Source: Burkholderiales bacterium C2 (GTDB lineage Bacteria; Pseudomonadota; Gammaproteobacteria; Burkholderiales; Burkholderiaceae_C). From it: DNA of 64,000 nt. Shown one piece after another: positions 1 through 9,027 of this stretch. How positions within the stretch are numbered: the stretch's first letter is position 1; each line of letters starts with the position of its first letter. A model generated the notes under the pieces. That model did no database searches, was not told where the DNA came from, and was given only the letters and a program-made list of their open reading frames with translations. The position numbers were made by a program, and so were the translations under genes. Where the stretch lies: positions 124,001 through 188,000 of the forward strand of contig SCOI01000002.1 of the NCBI GenBank assembly GCA_005503085.1, given 5' to 3'.

Positions 1-1
1 C

Positions 2-163
2 GCCACGGCCGGCTGCACCGCACCCGAGCCGGGCGTGGTGGTGCTGCGCGTGCTGGCGCCCAAGGTCGAGCCGGCGATGGCCTTGCTGTCGCGGGTCTGG
101 GCGGCCTGGCGCAGCCAGGCCTGGGGCCTGCAGCCCTGCCCGCCGCGGGTCTGGCGCACCTGA
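2..163 (+). CDS. ureD: Urease accessory protein UreD, C-terminal end (partial)
   Basis: The left edge cuts this gene; the last 53 residues and the stop are present. The reading frame starting at base 2 ends in PPRVWRT, which fits the C-terminus of UreD/UreH (usually PRIW plus one or two residues), preceded by a Trp-rich helix (VWAAWRSQAWGL). UreD is the scaffold that, with UreF and UreG, delivers nickel to the urease apoenzyme. The other urease genes resume only at about 23.8 kb on the same strand, so the gene is separated from its usual partners. The fragment is short, so the call rests on this C-terminal pattern and on the urea genes nearby. Confidence 0.72.
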   Translation, partial: ATAGCTAPEPGVVVLRVLAPKVEPAMALLSRVWAAWRSQAWGLQPCPPRVWRT

Positions 164-170
164 ACAAAGC

Positions 171-184
171 GCTTGCCGGCAAGC
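171..184. repeat. 14-bp perfect palindrome after ureD
   Basis: The sequence gcttgccggcaagc is a perfect palindrome 7 bases after the ureD stop. It could fold in the transcript but lacks a T-run, so it is not a convincing intrinsic terminator. It could be a weak terminator or an operator for the downstream chemoreceptor gene. Confidence 0.35.
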
Positions 185-303
185 ACCCAAGCGCGGAAGA
201 TGCCCAGCATCCGCCGCCTTGATCGGGGCTTTGGGCGACGGTGAAGCACGGATGATTCAGCCCTGTCACAAGAGCCGTCCGGCTCGACGCAAGGGAGCGC
301 TTC

Positions 304-2013
304 ATGCAGGTTCTGAAGAATATGAGCATCGCCGCCAAACTCTCGGCGGCCTTTGCCATCATGCTGGGGCTGTTGGCCATCCTGGCCTTGTTCTCGTTCT
401 CGCGGCTGCAGCTGGTGCAAGCCGAGTCGCGCACCATCAGCGGCAACTGGCTGCCCTCGGTGCAGGCCATCAATGGCCTGAGCGCCGATATCGTCGAGTT
501 CCGCATCGGCCTGATCGTCAATCTGAACGCCACCGATGCCGCGCAATCGGCCTCCTCGGCCAAGTCGATGGAGGACGCGACCGCGGCCGCCCAGAAAAGC
601 ATGGCCGCCTATGACAAGCTGATCAGCAGCGACAACGAGCGGCGCGAGTTCGAGCGCTTTGCCGGACTGTGGAGCAAGTACCAGGCGCTGGCGAAGCAGG
701 TCGTCACCTCGGTGCGCGACGGGCAGATCGACGACGCCCGCAAGCTCGCCGGCGGCGAAGCGCGCCAGACCTTTACCGAGGCCAGCACCTTGCTGCGCCA
801 GCTGGTCGAGCTGAACAACAAGGGCGCCGATGCCTCGGCCGCCCATGGCGAGGATGTCTACCGCTCGGCCGCGCTGTGGCTGCTGATCGTCAGCCTGATC
901 GCCGGCGGCCTGGCCATCGTGATGGCGCTGACCTTGATACGCGCGATCACCCGCCCGCTGGCCCAGGCCGTCAGCGCGGCCGACCGGGTGGCCGGTGGCG
1001 ATCTGAGCCAGCCCATCCGTTTCGAGGGCAAGGACGAGACCGCGCGGCTGCTGGAGGCGATGCAGCGCATGCAGCACAGCCTGGCCGGCACGGTGGCCAG
1101 CGTGCGCGAGGGCGCCGAGTCGGTGTCCACCGCCAGCGCCCAGATCGCCCAGGGCAATGCCGACCTGTCGGCCCGTACCGAGGAGCAGGCCTCCTCGCTG
1201 GAGCAAACCTCGGCGACGATGGAAGAGCTCAGCGCCACCGTGCGCCAGAACGCCGACAGCGCCCAGCAAGCCAACCAGCTGGCCCAGAGCGCCAGCGAGG
1301 TGGCGCGCAGCGGCGGCCAGGTGGTCGGCGAGGTGGTCACGACGATGCGCGGCATCGAGGACAGCTCCAAGCGCATCTCCGACATCATCTCCACCATCGA
1401 CGGCATCGCCTTCCAGACCAATATCCTGGCCTTGAACGCGGCCGTCGAGGCGGCCCGCGCCGGCGAGCAGGGCCGCGGCTTTGCGGTCGTGGCCTCCGAG
1501 GTGCGCTCGCTGGCCCAGCGCAGCGCCGACGCGGCCAAGGAGATCAAGAGCCTGATCAACGACTCGGTCGAACGGGTGCAAAGCGGCACCCAGCTGGTTG
1601 ACCGGGCCGGCCAGACCATGCAGGACATCGTCAACTCGGTGCAGCGGGTGGCCGATATCGTCGGCGAGATCAGCAGCGCCAGTGTCGAGCAGAGCGCCGG
1701 CATCGCCCAGGTCGGCGAGGCGGTGACCCAGCTGGACCGCGCCACCCAGCAGAACGCGGCGCTGGTGGAGGAAAGCGCGGCCGCCAGCGAGAGCCTCAAG
1801 CACCAGGCGGTGCGGCTGCTGGAGTCGGTGGCCAGCTTCAAGCTTGACGGCCATCAAGCCCGCGCTCGCCCGGTCGCCGCACCGGCCCCCAAGGCACCGG
1901 CCCACAAGCCTGCCGCTTTCAAATCGGCAACACCCCGCCCGGCGGCCAAGCCGGCGGCCCCTCGCAAACCCCAGCCAGCGGCAGCCGCCGATGGCGACTG
2001 GAGCAGCTTCTGA
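304..2013 (+). CDS. Methyl-accepting chemotaxis protein with C-terminal CheR-tether pentapeptide
   Basis: A 569-residue transmembrane chemoreceptor. Residues about 12-34 form the first membrane helix, about 40-185 a helical periplasmic sensor of the four-helix-bundle type, about 188-212 the second membrane helix, then a HAMP domain (about 213-265) and the signalling coiled coil. The conserved hairpin tip (GIAFQTNILALNAAVEAARA) lies near residues 367-386. After the coiled coil an Ala/Pro/Lys-rich linker (about 518-560) ends in DWSSF, matching the xWxxF pentapeptide that tethers CheR/CheB in Tar/Tsr receptors. A purine-rich ribosome site (aaggga) precedes the start. It sits beside the urt and ure genes, but the ligand cannot be read from sequence. 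No clear sigma-28 promoter was seen upstream. Confidence 0.93.
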   Translation: MQVLKNMSIAAKLSAAFAIMLGLLAILALFSFSRLQLVQAESRTISGNWLPSVQAINGLSADIVEFRIGLIVNLNATDAAQSASSAKSMEDATAAAQKSMAAYDKLISSDNERREFERFAGLWSKYQALAKQVVTSVRDGQIDDARKLAGGEARQTFTEASTLLRQLVELNNKGADASAAHGEDVYRSAALWLLIVSLIAGGLAIVMALTLIRAITRPLAQAVSAADRVAGGDLSQPIRFEGKDETARLLEAMQRMQHSLAGTVASVREGAESVSTASAQIAQGNADLSARTEEQASSLEQTSATMEELSATVRQNADSAQQANQLAQSASEVARSGGQVVGEVVTTMRGIEDSSKRISDIISTIDGIAFQTNILALNAAVEAARAGEQGRGFAVVASEVRSLAQRSADAAKEIKSLINDSVERVQSGTQLVDRAGQTMQDIVNSVQRVADIVGEISSASVEQSAGIAQVGEAVTQLDRATQQNAALVEESAAASESLKHQAVRLLESVASFKLDGHQARARPVAAPAPKAPAHKPAAFKSATPRPAAKPAAPRKPQPAAAADGDWSSF

Positions 2014-2169
2014 CACGGCTGCTTCACCGATAGCGCCCAGGCTGCGTGAACGGCAGGCAAGCCTGCCCTCACGCCCGGCCCTGCGCTACCCGCGCTGACC
2101 CCTTTGTTTCCACACCGCAGCCCCACGCCGGATTCGTCCGGTGTCCCGGGCGGTGTCTGCAGCGCTTTT

Positions 2170-2201
2170 GCCCCATGACCTCCCGGTCATGGGGCTTTTT
2201 T
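2170..2201 (+). terminator. Rho-independent terminator after the chemoreceptor gene
   Basis: An 11-bp perfect stem (gccccatgacc / ggtcatggggc) with a 4-base loop is followed by six T residues on the plus strand. It lies about 155 bases after the chemoreceptor stop and just beyond the convergent urtE stop. The minus-strand reading has no U-run, so it mainly ends plus-strand transcripts. Confidence 0.9.
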
Positions 2202-2209
2202 GCTGGCGA

Positions 2210-2926
2210 TCAGATCGAGACGCGCTCGCGCACGCCGTCGCGCTGCATGTCCTCGCCGCGCCCGCGCGCGACGAACTCGCCGCGCTCCATCACCAGGTAT
2301 TGGTCGGCCAGTTCCTCGGCGAAGTCGTAGTACTGCTCGACCAGAATCACCGCCATGCGCTGCTTCTTGCCAGCGATTTCCAGGCCTTCATCGGCCAGCT
2401 GGCGCAGCACACGGCCGATGTCCTTGATGATGCTGGGCTGGATGCCTTCGGTGGGCTCATCGAGGACGATGAGCTTGGGCCCGGCCGCCAGCGCGCGGGC
2501 AATCGCCAGCTGCTGCTGCTGACCGCCGGAGAGATCGCCGCCGCGCCGGTTGATCATGGCCTTCAGCACCGGGAACAGTTCGAACAGCTGCGGCGGGATC
2601 GGCGTGCTGCCGCTCTTGTAGGCCAGGCCCATGCGCAGATTGTCCTCGACCGTCAACCGGCCGAAGATCTCGCGGCCCTGCGGCACATAGCCGATGCCGC
2701 GCCGCACGCGCTCGTAGGAAGTCAGCTTCGCGATGTCCTGCCCGTCCAGGCTCAGCCCGCCGCTCTTGATCGGCACCACGCCCATCAGGCTCTTCAGCAG
2801 GGTGGTCTTGCCGACGCCGTTGCGCCCGAGTATCACCGTGATCTCGCCGAGCTTGGCCTCGAAGCTGAGGCCGCGCAGGATGTGGGAGCCGCCGTAGGCC
2901 TGGTGGATGTTGTCGACTTTCAGCAT
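2210..2926 (-). CDS. urtE: Urea ABC transporter, ATP-binding subunit UrtE
   Basis: A 238-residue ABC ATPase of the LivF type, one of two ATPases energising urea import. Walker A is GRNGVGKTT, the signature is LSGGQQQQL and Walker B is LIVLDEPTEGIQP. The start MLKVDNIHQAYG was chosen because a longer frame would run into urtD and because UrtE proteins begin this way. It begins 4 bases after the urtD stop and is the last gene of urtABCDE. Confidence 0.95.
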   Translation of the reverse strand: MLKVDNIHQAYGGSHILRGLSFEAKLGEITVILGRNGVGKTTLLKSLMGVVPIKSGGLSLDGQDIAKLTSYERVRRGIGYVPQGREIFGRLTVEDNLRMGLAYKSGSTPIPPQLFELFPVLKAMINRRGGDLSGGQQQQLAIARALAAGPKLIVLDEPTEGIQPSIIKDIGRVLRQLADEGLEIAGKKQRMAVILVEQYYDFAEELADQYLVMERGEFVARGRGEDMQRDGVRERVSI

Positions 2927-2930
2927 GTGG

Positions 2931-3811
<881 letters not shown>

Positions 3812-3815
<4 letters not shown>

Positions 3816-4945
3816 GCGCGCTCTCCCTGCTTGCCTGTGAGTTTCCTGAACAGGCCGACGATGCCGTTAGGCAGGAATAGCGTCACCGCGATGAAGAGCG
3901 CGCCGAGGAAATACAGCCAGAACTCGGGGAAGGCCTGGGTGAACCAGCTCTTGGCGCCATTGACGAAGAAGGCGCCGACGATGGGGCCGATCAGCGTCGC
4001 ACGGCCGCCGACCGCGGTCCAGATCGCGATCTCGATCGAGGCCGCCGCCGACATCTCGCCGGGGTTGATGATGCCGACCTGGGGCACATAGAGCGCGCCG
4101 GCCACCGCGCACATCAGCGCCGACAGCACCCAGATCGCCAGCTTGTAGGCCAGCGGGTTGTAGCCGGTGAACATCACGCGGCTCTCGGCATCGCGTATGG
4201 CCTGCAGCACACGGCCGAACTTGCTCTGCACGATCCAGCGCGCCATCAGGAAGAAGGCAATCAGCACCAGGCCGGTGATGACGAAGAGAACCATCCGGGT
4301 GGAAGGCTGCGCCAGCGGCACGCCGAGGATGCGCTTGAAATCGGTGAAGCCGTTGTTGCCGCCGAAACCGGTCTCGTTGCGGAAGAACAAGAGCATCGCG
4401 GCGAAGGTCAGCGCCTGCGTGATGATAGAAAAGTAGACGCCCTTGATGCGTGAGCGGAAGGCGAAGTAGCCGAATACAAAGGCCAGCAGTCCCGGCACCA
4501 GCAGCACCAGCAGCATCTGCAGCACGAAGGAATCGCTGAGGGCCCAGTGCCAGGGCAGCGCCTTCCAGTCCAGGAAGACCATGAAGTCGGGCAGATCGCT
4601 CTGGTAGTTGCCGTCGCGGCCGATCTGGCGCATCAGGTACATGCCCATGCCATAGCCGCCCAGCGCGAAGAACAGGCCGTGGCCCAGGCTCAGGATGCCG
4701 GTATAGCCCCAGATCAGGTCCATCGCCAGCGCGCAGATCGCGTAGCACATGATCTTGCCCACCAGGCCCACCGCATAGTCGCTCATATGCAAGACATGAC
4801 CCTCGGGCAGGGCCAGGTTCAACAGCGGCACAACGATGGCCACCACCAGCAGACAGGTGGCCACGGCCAGCCAGCCGGCGGCGGACAGCAGACCGCGTGA
4901 GGGCTGCAGCAGGGTCGTGTTCGGAGTGACAGGTGTGTTCATCAT
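3812..4945 (-). CDS. urtC: Urea ABC transporter, permease subunit UrtC
   Basis: A 377-residue LivM-type inner-membrane permease with about nine to ten hydrophobic segments. Conserved stretches include GYTGILSLGHGLFFALGGY and NPGEMSAAASIEIAIWTAVG, which are characteristic of UrtC. It forms the urea channel with UrtB. The gene overlaps urtB and urtD by 4 bases each, so the operon is tightly coupled. The start could be either of two adjacent Met codons; the upstream one is listed. Confidence 0.95.
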
Positions 4946-6504
4946 GCTTCCGCGCTCCGGCCCTTCATCGCGAACAGCCCTTGCGGTCGTTTTTGGATGA
5001 AGACGACGATGAAGACCAGCACCATGATCTTGGCCAGCACCGCACCGGCCCAGTCCTCCAGCAGCTTGTTCAGGATGCCCAGACCCAGGGCCGCGATCAC
5101 GGTGCCGGCCAGCTGGCCGACGCCGCCCAGCACCACCACCATGAAGCTGTCGACGATATAGCTCTGGCCCAGGTCCGGGCCGACATTGCCGACCTGGCTC
5201 AGCGCGCAGCCGGCCAGGCCGGCGATGCCGGCGCCCAGCGAGAAGGCATAGGTGTCGATGCGGGCGGTGTTGACGCCCATGCAGGCGGCCATGCGGCGGT
5301 TCTGCGTGACGCCACGCACGAACAGGCCCAGCCGCGTCTTCGCGATCAGCAGCGCCACGCAGGCCAGCACCAGCAAGGCAAAGCCGATGATGGCGATGCG
5401 GTTGTAGGGCAGGGTCAGATTGCTCATCAGCGCGAAGCCGCCGGACAGCCAGGCCGGGTTCTCGACCGGCACGTTCTGCGCGCCGAACAGGCTGCGCACC
5501 GCCTGCATCAGCACCAGGCTGATGCCCCAGGTGGCCAGCAGGGTCTCCAGCGGCCGGCCATAGAGCCAGCGGATGATGCTGCGCTCCAGCACCGCACCGA
5601 CCAGGGCCGCAGCCAGGAAGGAGGCGGGGATGGCCAGCAGCACATAGTAGTCAAACGCGCCGGGCAGATAGCTGCGGAACAGGTTCTGCACCACATAGGT
5701 CGCATAGGCGCCGATCATCATCAGCTCGCCGTGCGCCATATTGATCACGCCCATCAGCCCGTAGGTGATGGCCAGACCCAGCGCGACCAGCAGCAGGATG
5801 GAGCCGAGGCTGACGCCGGTGAAGATCAAGCCCAGGCGTTCGCCCCAGGCCAGGCGGCCCTCCAGCTTGGACAGGGCCTGCGACAGCGCGCTCCTGACCT
5901 CGGCATCCGACTCGGCGGCAATGCGCTCAATCAAGAGACTGCGCACCGCCGGGTCGCTGGCGCCGGCCAGCTGCTGCGCGGCCTCCAGGCGCCTGGTCTT
6001 GTCGGGCGAGGCGATTACCAGGGCCGCGCGCATCAGGGACAGTTGGGTCTTGATGCCCGCGTCGCTCTCGCTGGCCAGGGCCTTGTCCAGCAGCGGCAGC
6101 TGGGACTCGTCCAGCGACTGCTTGCCCAGCTCGGCGACGGCCTCGCGGCGCGTCGCGAGCTCGGGAGAAAACAGCTTCAGCGCTGCCAGCGCGGCCTGCA
6201 GCGCGCCGCGCATGCGGTTGTTGTTCGTCACATCCTCGGCACCCTCGGGCACGGCCTCGTCGCCCTTGATGACCAGCACCTGCTCGGGCGTCAGCTTGAC
6301 CGCATCGTCCAGCAAGGCCTGCACAAACGTGGCCAGGCCCGGCTCGGCGCCGGCGGCCGCCGCATTGAGCGCGGCGATGCGCGCATCGGTCTCGCCGCTC
6401 GCGATGGCGCGGGCTTGTTGCGGGGTCAGGGCGTGGGCAAGAGGCACTTGGCTGGCGACAAACAGCAGCCAAGCACCTGCTCTGAGCAGGCGCTTGATCA
6501 TCAC
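4942..6504 (-). CDS. urtB: Urea ABC transporter, permease subunit UrtB
   Basis: A 520-residue LivH-type permease. It begins with a cleavable-looking signal (ending PLAHA), followed by a soluble helical region of about 200 residues, then the membrane domain (from about 225) with GLMGVINMAHGELMMIGAY. The long N-terminal soluble region is a normal trait of proteobacterial UrtB and separates it from amino-acid LivH. It starts 22 bases after the urtA stop in the urtABCDE operon. Confidence 0.95.
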   Translation of the reverse strand: MMIKRLLRAGAWLLFVASQVPLAHALTPQQARAIASGETDARIAALNAAAAGAEPGLATFVQALLDDAVKLTPEQVLVIKGDEAVPEGAEDVTNNNRMRGALQAALAALKLFSPELATRREAVAELGKQSLDESQLPLLDKALASESDAGIKTQLSLMRAALVIASPDKTRRLEAAQQLAGASDPAVRSLLIERIAAESDAEVRSALSQALSKLEGRLAWGERLGLIFTGVSLGSILLLVALGLAITYGLMGVINMAHGELMMIGAYATYVVQNLFRSYLPGAFDYYVLLAIPASFLAAALVGAVLERSIIRWLYGRPLETLLATWGISLVLMQAVRSLFGAQNVPVENPAWLSGGFALMSNLTLPYNRIAIIGFALLVLACVALLIAKTRLGLFVRGVTQNRRMAACMGVNTARIDTYAFSLGAGIAGLAGCALSQVGNVGPDLGQSYIVDSFMVVVLGGVGQLAGTVIAALGLGILNKLLEDWAGAVLAKIMVLVFIVVFIQKRPQGLFAMKGRSAEA

Positions 6505-6526
6505 GGCTCCGTGGCGAGGGGCTGAA

Positions 6527-7795
6527 TTACTTCGCTACCGGCTCGTCTTTCTTGCCCTTGTTCTCGGGGATGTAGGGGCTCCACGGCTGGGCTTTGACCG
6601 GGCCAGGCGTCTTCCAGACCACGTTGAACTGGCCGTCGGCCTTCACTTCGCCGATGAAGACGGGCTTGTGCAGATGGTGGTTCTTCGCGTCCATCGTGCT
6701 GGTGAAGCCGCCCGGGGCCTTGAAGGTCTGGCCGGCCATCGCGGCGATGACCTTGTCGGTATCGGTGCTCTTGGCCTTGGTGACCGCCTGGGCCCACATA
6801 TTGAAGCCGATATAGGTCGCCTCCATCGGGTCATTGGTCAGCGGCTTGTCCTTGTGGCCGGGGATGTTCTTGGCCTTCGCGTAGGCGGCCCACTTCTTCG
6901 TGAACTCGGTGTTGGCCGGGTTCTTGATCGACATGAAGTAGTTCCAGGCAGCCAGATGGCCCACCAGCGGTTTTGTGTCGACGCCGCGCAGCTCTTCCTC
7001 ACCGACCGAGAAGGCCACCACCGGCACATCGGTCGCCTTCAGGCCCTGATTGCCCAGCTCCTTGTAGAAAGGCACATTGGAGTCGCCGTTGATGGTCGAC
7101 ACCACGGCCGTCTTCTTGCCCTCGGCGCTGAACTTCTTGATCTTGGCGATGATGCCTTGATAGTCGGAGTGACCGAAGGGGGTGTACTCCTCCATGATGT
7201 CAGCGTCGGCCACACCCTTGCTCTTCAGGAAGGCGCGCAGGATCTTGTTGGTGGTGCGGGGGTACACATAGTCGGTGCCCAGCAGCACGAAGCGCTTGGC
7301 CGAGCCGCCGTCCTTGCTCATCAGGTACTCGACGGCCGGGATGGCCTGCTGATTCGGCGCGGCGCCGGTATAGAACACGTTCTTGCTCAGCTCCTCGCCC
7401 TCGTACTGCACCGGGTAGAACAGCAGGCCGTTGAGCTCCTCGAAGACCGGCAGCACCGACTTGCGCGACACCGAGGTCCAGCAGCCGAACACCGCAGCGA
7501 CCTTGTCCTGCGAGATCAGCTGCTTGGCCTTTTCGGCGAACAGCGGCCAGTTCGACGCCGGGTCGACCACCACCGGCTCCAGCTTCTTGCCCAGGAGGCC
7601 GCCCTTGGCATTGATCTCGTCGATGGCCATCAGCACGGTGTCCTTCAACACCGTCTCCGAGATCGCCATCGTGCCGGACAGGCTGTGCAGCACGCCGACC
7701 TTGATGGTGTCGGCGGCGTGGGCAGGCAGGCCCAGGCCGGCAATGCCCAAGGCCAGGGCGGACAGGTTCAGGGTGCGGCGCGATACAAGCTTCAT
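6527..7795 (-). CDS. urtA: Urea ABC transporter, periplasmic urea-binding protein UrtA
   Basis: A 422-residue substrate-binding protein of the branched-chain amino acid receptor fold, first gene of urtABCDE. The signal peptide (about 1-27) contains SRRTLNL before a hydrophobic core and ends AHA; the twin arginine suggests possible Tat export. The mature protein starts ADTIKVGVLHSLSGTMAISE, as in UrtA. It captures urea in the periplasm and hands it to UrtBC. A TACGCCA/TGGCGTA inverted repeat lies about 78-93 bases upstream of the start and may be its control site. Confidence 0.96.
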   Translation of the reverse strand: MKLVSRRTLNLSALALGIAGLGLPAHAADTIKVGVLHSLSGTMAISETVLKDTVLMAIDEINAKGGLLGKKLEPVVVDPASNWPLFAEKAKQLISQDKVAAVFGCWTSVSRKSVLPVFEELNGLLFYPVQYEGEELSKNVFYTGAAPNQQAIPAVEYLMSKDGGSAKRFVLLGTDYVYPRTTNKILRAFLKSKGVADADIMEEYTPFGHSDYQGIIAKIKKFSAEGKKTAVVSTINGDSNVPFYKELGNQGLKATDVPVVAFSVGEEELRGVDTKPLVGHLAAWNYFMSIKNPANTEFTKKWAAYAKAKNIPGHKDKPLTNDPMEATYIGFNMWAQAVTKAKSTDTDKVIAAMAGQTFKAPGGFTSTMDAKNHHLHKPVFIGEVKADGQFNVVWKTPGPVKAQPWSPYIPENKGKKDEPVAK

Positions 7796-7872
7796 GGCGG
7801 GGTCTCCAGGAGGGTGGTTGGGATCAGGCTTGGAACTGGACCCAGTCTCACGAGGCGGCGCCGGATCAGGAA

Positions 7873-7888
7873 TACGCCATCTGGCGTA
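7873..7888. promoter_or_regulatory. Inverted repeat upstream of urtA (candidate operator)
   Basis: The sequence tacgcca-tc-tggcgta has two perfect 7-base arms with a 2-base spacer. It lies in the 126-bp divergent interval between urtA (minus) and the gene starting at 7922 (plus). Arm length and spacing fit a homodimeric regulator, for example the LuxR-type response regulator encoded at 19.2-20.3 kb, but that pairing is inference. Confidence 0.5.
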
Positions 7889-7921
7889 GTTGCTGGCGGC
7901 CGACGCGGTAGAGTTCCGCCG

Positions 7922-8596
7922 ATGAACAGACTGCTCACCGAACTGCAGCGCCTCTATGCGCCGACGGCGCCCGACAACGCACCTGCCGAGGGCCAGGTGC
8001 GCGCGCTGCTGCTGGAGCTGGCCCGGCCGGCCGACTGGGATGCGCTGGGCGCCGTCTGGCGCGGCGTGCAGGCCGATCTGGAACTGCCCGCCCCGGCCAT
8101 CGCCGTCAACGGGGTCGACGGCTACCAGCTCTGGTTCTCGCTCGCCGAGCCGGTGCCGGCCGCGCAGGCCCTGGACTTTCTGGAGGGGCTGCGCCGGCGC
8201 TATCTGGGCGGCATCGCGGCACAGCGGCTGAGGCTGGAGACCGTGGCCCAGGAACTGCCGCCGCGCCAGCTGCCCAGCGGCCTGTGGTCGGCCCTGCTGG
8301 CCCCGGACCTGGCGCCGGTCTTTGCCGACGAGCCCTGGCTCGACACCGAGCCCGGGGCCGAGGGCCAGGCGGACCTGCTGTGCCGCCTCCAGCCGATCAA
8401 GAGCGCCGACTTTCGCGCCGCGCTGGAACGGCTAGCGCCGGACACGCCCGCGCCAAGGGTCGACACCGCGTCGGCCGCCCCCGCCCCGTCGGCCGATGCC
8501 GGCCAGGACGCGCCGCGCCGCTTTCTGCTGGGCGTGATGAACGACGCCAGCGCCCCCCTGCATCTGCGCATCGAGGCGGCCAAAGCACTGCTGTAG
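7922..8596 (+). CDS. Conserved hypothetical protein
   Basis: A 224-residue protein that I cannot assign to a named family. It starts MNRLLTELQRLY, has no signal peptide or membrane helix, and carries the segment NGVDGYQLWFSL near residues 60-71. An Ala/Pro-rich linker (about 178-197) leads to a C-terminal helix rich in Arg and Leu. Codon use matches its neighbours, so it is probably a real native gene. It is divergent from urtA and shares the candidate operator region, so a link with urea uptake is possible but unproven. Confidence 0.7.
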   Translation: MNRLLTELQRLYAPTAPDNAPAEGQVRALLLELARPADWDALGAVWRGVQADLELPAPAIAVNGVDGYQLWFSLAEPVPAAQALDFLEGLRRRYLGGIAAQRLRLETVAQELPPRQLPSGLWSALLAPDLAPVFADEPWLDTEPGAEGQADLLCRLQPIKSADFRAALERLAPDTPAPRVDTASAAPAPSADAGQDAPRRFLLGVMNDASAPLHLRIEAAKALL

Positions 8597-8603
8597 CGGC
8601 GAT

Positions 8604-8637
8604 AAAAAAGGGCGCTCGTCGCGATGACGGCGCCCTT
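8604..8637 (-). terminator. Rho-independent terminator of hupB
   Basis: On the minus strand aagggcgc pairs with gcgccctt, extended by an inner gacg/cgtc stem, and is followed by a run of six T. It lies 27 bases past the hupB stop, with the convergent plus-strand gene ending 7 bases beyond it. Confidence 0.85.
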
Positions 8638-8640
8638 CCG

Positions 8641-8660
8641 ATCAAGACCGAGGTCTTGAT
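8641..8660. repeat. Perfect hairpin between hupB stop and its terminator
   Basis: The 20-base sequence atcaagaccgaggtcttgat has 9-base perfect arms and a 2-base centre. It starts 3 bases after the hupB stop and precedes the intrinsic terminator, so the hupB mRNA would end in two consecutive stem-loops. It may protect the 3' end; the role is inferred. Confidence 0.5.
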
Positions 8661-8663
8661 GCC

Positions 8664-8942
8664 TTACTTGCTGTTCACGGCGTCCTTGAGGGCCTTGCCG
8701 GCGGTGAACTTGGGCACCGTGGCGGCGGCGATTTCCAGCGCTTCGCCGGTGGCCGGGTTCTTGCCGGTGCGGGCGGCGCGCTCGCCGACCTTGAAGGTGC
8801 CGAAGCCGACCAGGGCCACGGAGTCGCCCGCAACCAGGGCTTCGGTGATCGTGCCCAGGGCGGCGTCCAGCATCGTGGTGGCGGCAGCACGGGTGACGCC
8901 GCTCTTGGTGGCGATGCTTTCGATCAGTTCACTTTTGTTCAT
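8664..8942 (-). CDS. hupB: HU-family nucleoid DNA-binding protein
   Basis: A 92-residue HU protein: [11 protein letters not shown] start, dimerising helices in the first 40 residues, VGFGTFKV strand, and the DNA-binding beta arm with [12 protein letters not shown] bends and compacts DNA as a dimer. Length and motifs are fully typical. It is monocistronic with its own terminator. The garD stop lies 85 bases upstream, so the hupB promoter should lie in that interval, which contains a GATAAT element on the minus strand. Confidence 0.96.
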   Translation of the reverse strand: MNKSELIESIATKSGVTRAAATTMLDAALGTITEALVAGDSVALVGFGTFKVGERAARTGKNPATGEALEIAAATVPKFTAGKALKDAVNSK

Positions 8943-9027
8943 CAGTTATCCAGTAGATACGGGGAAAGTCCCGGTGAAGGGGTCGCGATTATCGGTCCGC
9001 CGGCCGAACAGGGCTGAAACAAGGCGT

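Noticed and set aside
164-303. Sigma-28 flagellar promoter for the chemoreceptor
   Set aside because: No TAAA-N15-GCCGATAA-like match found in the interval.
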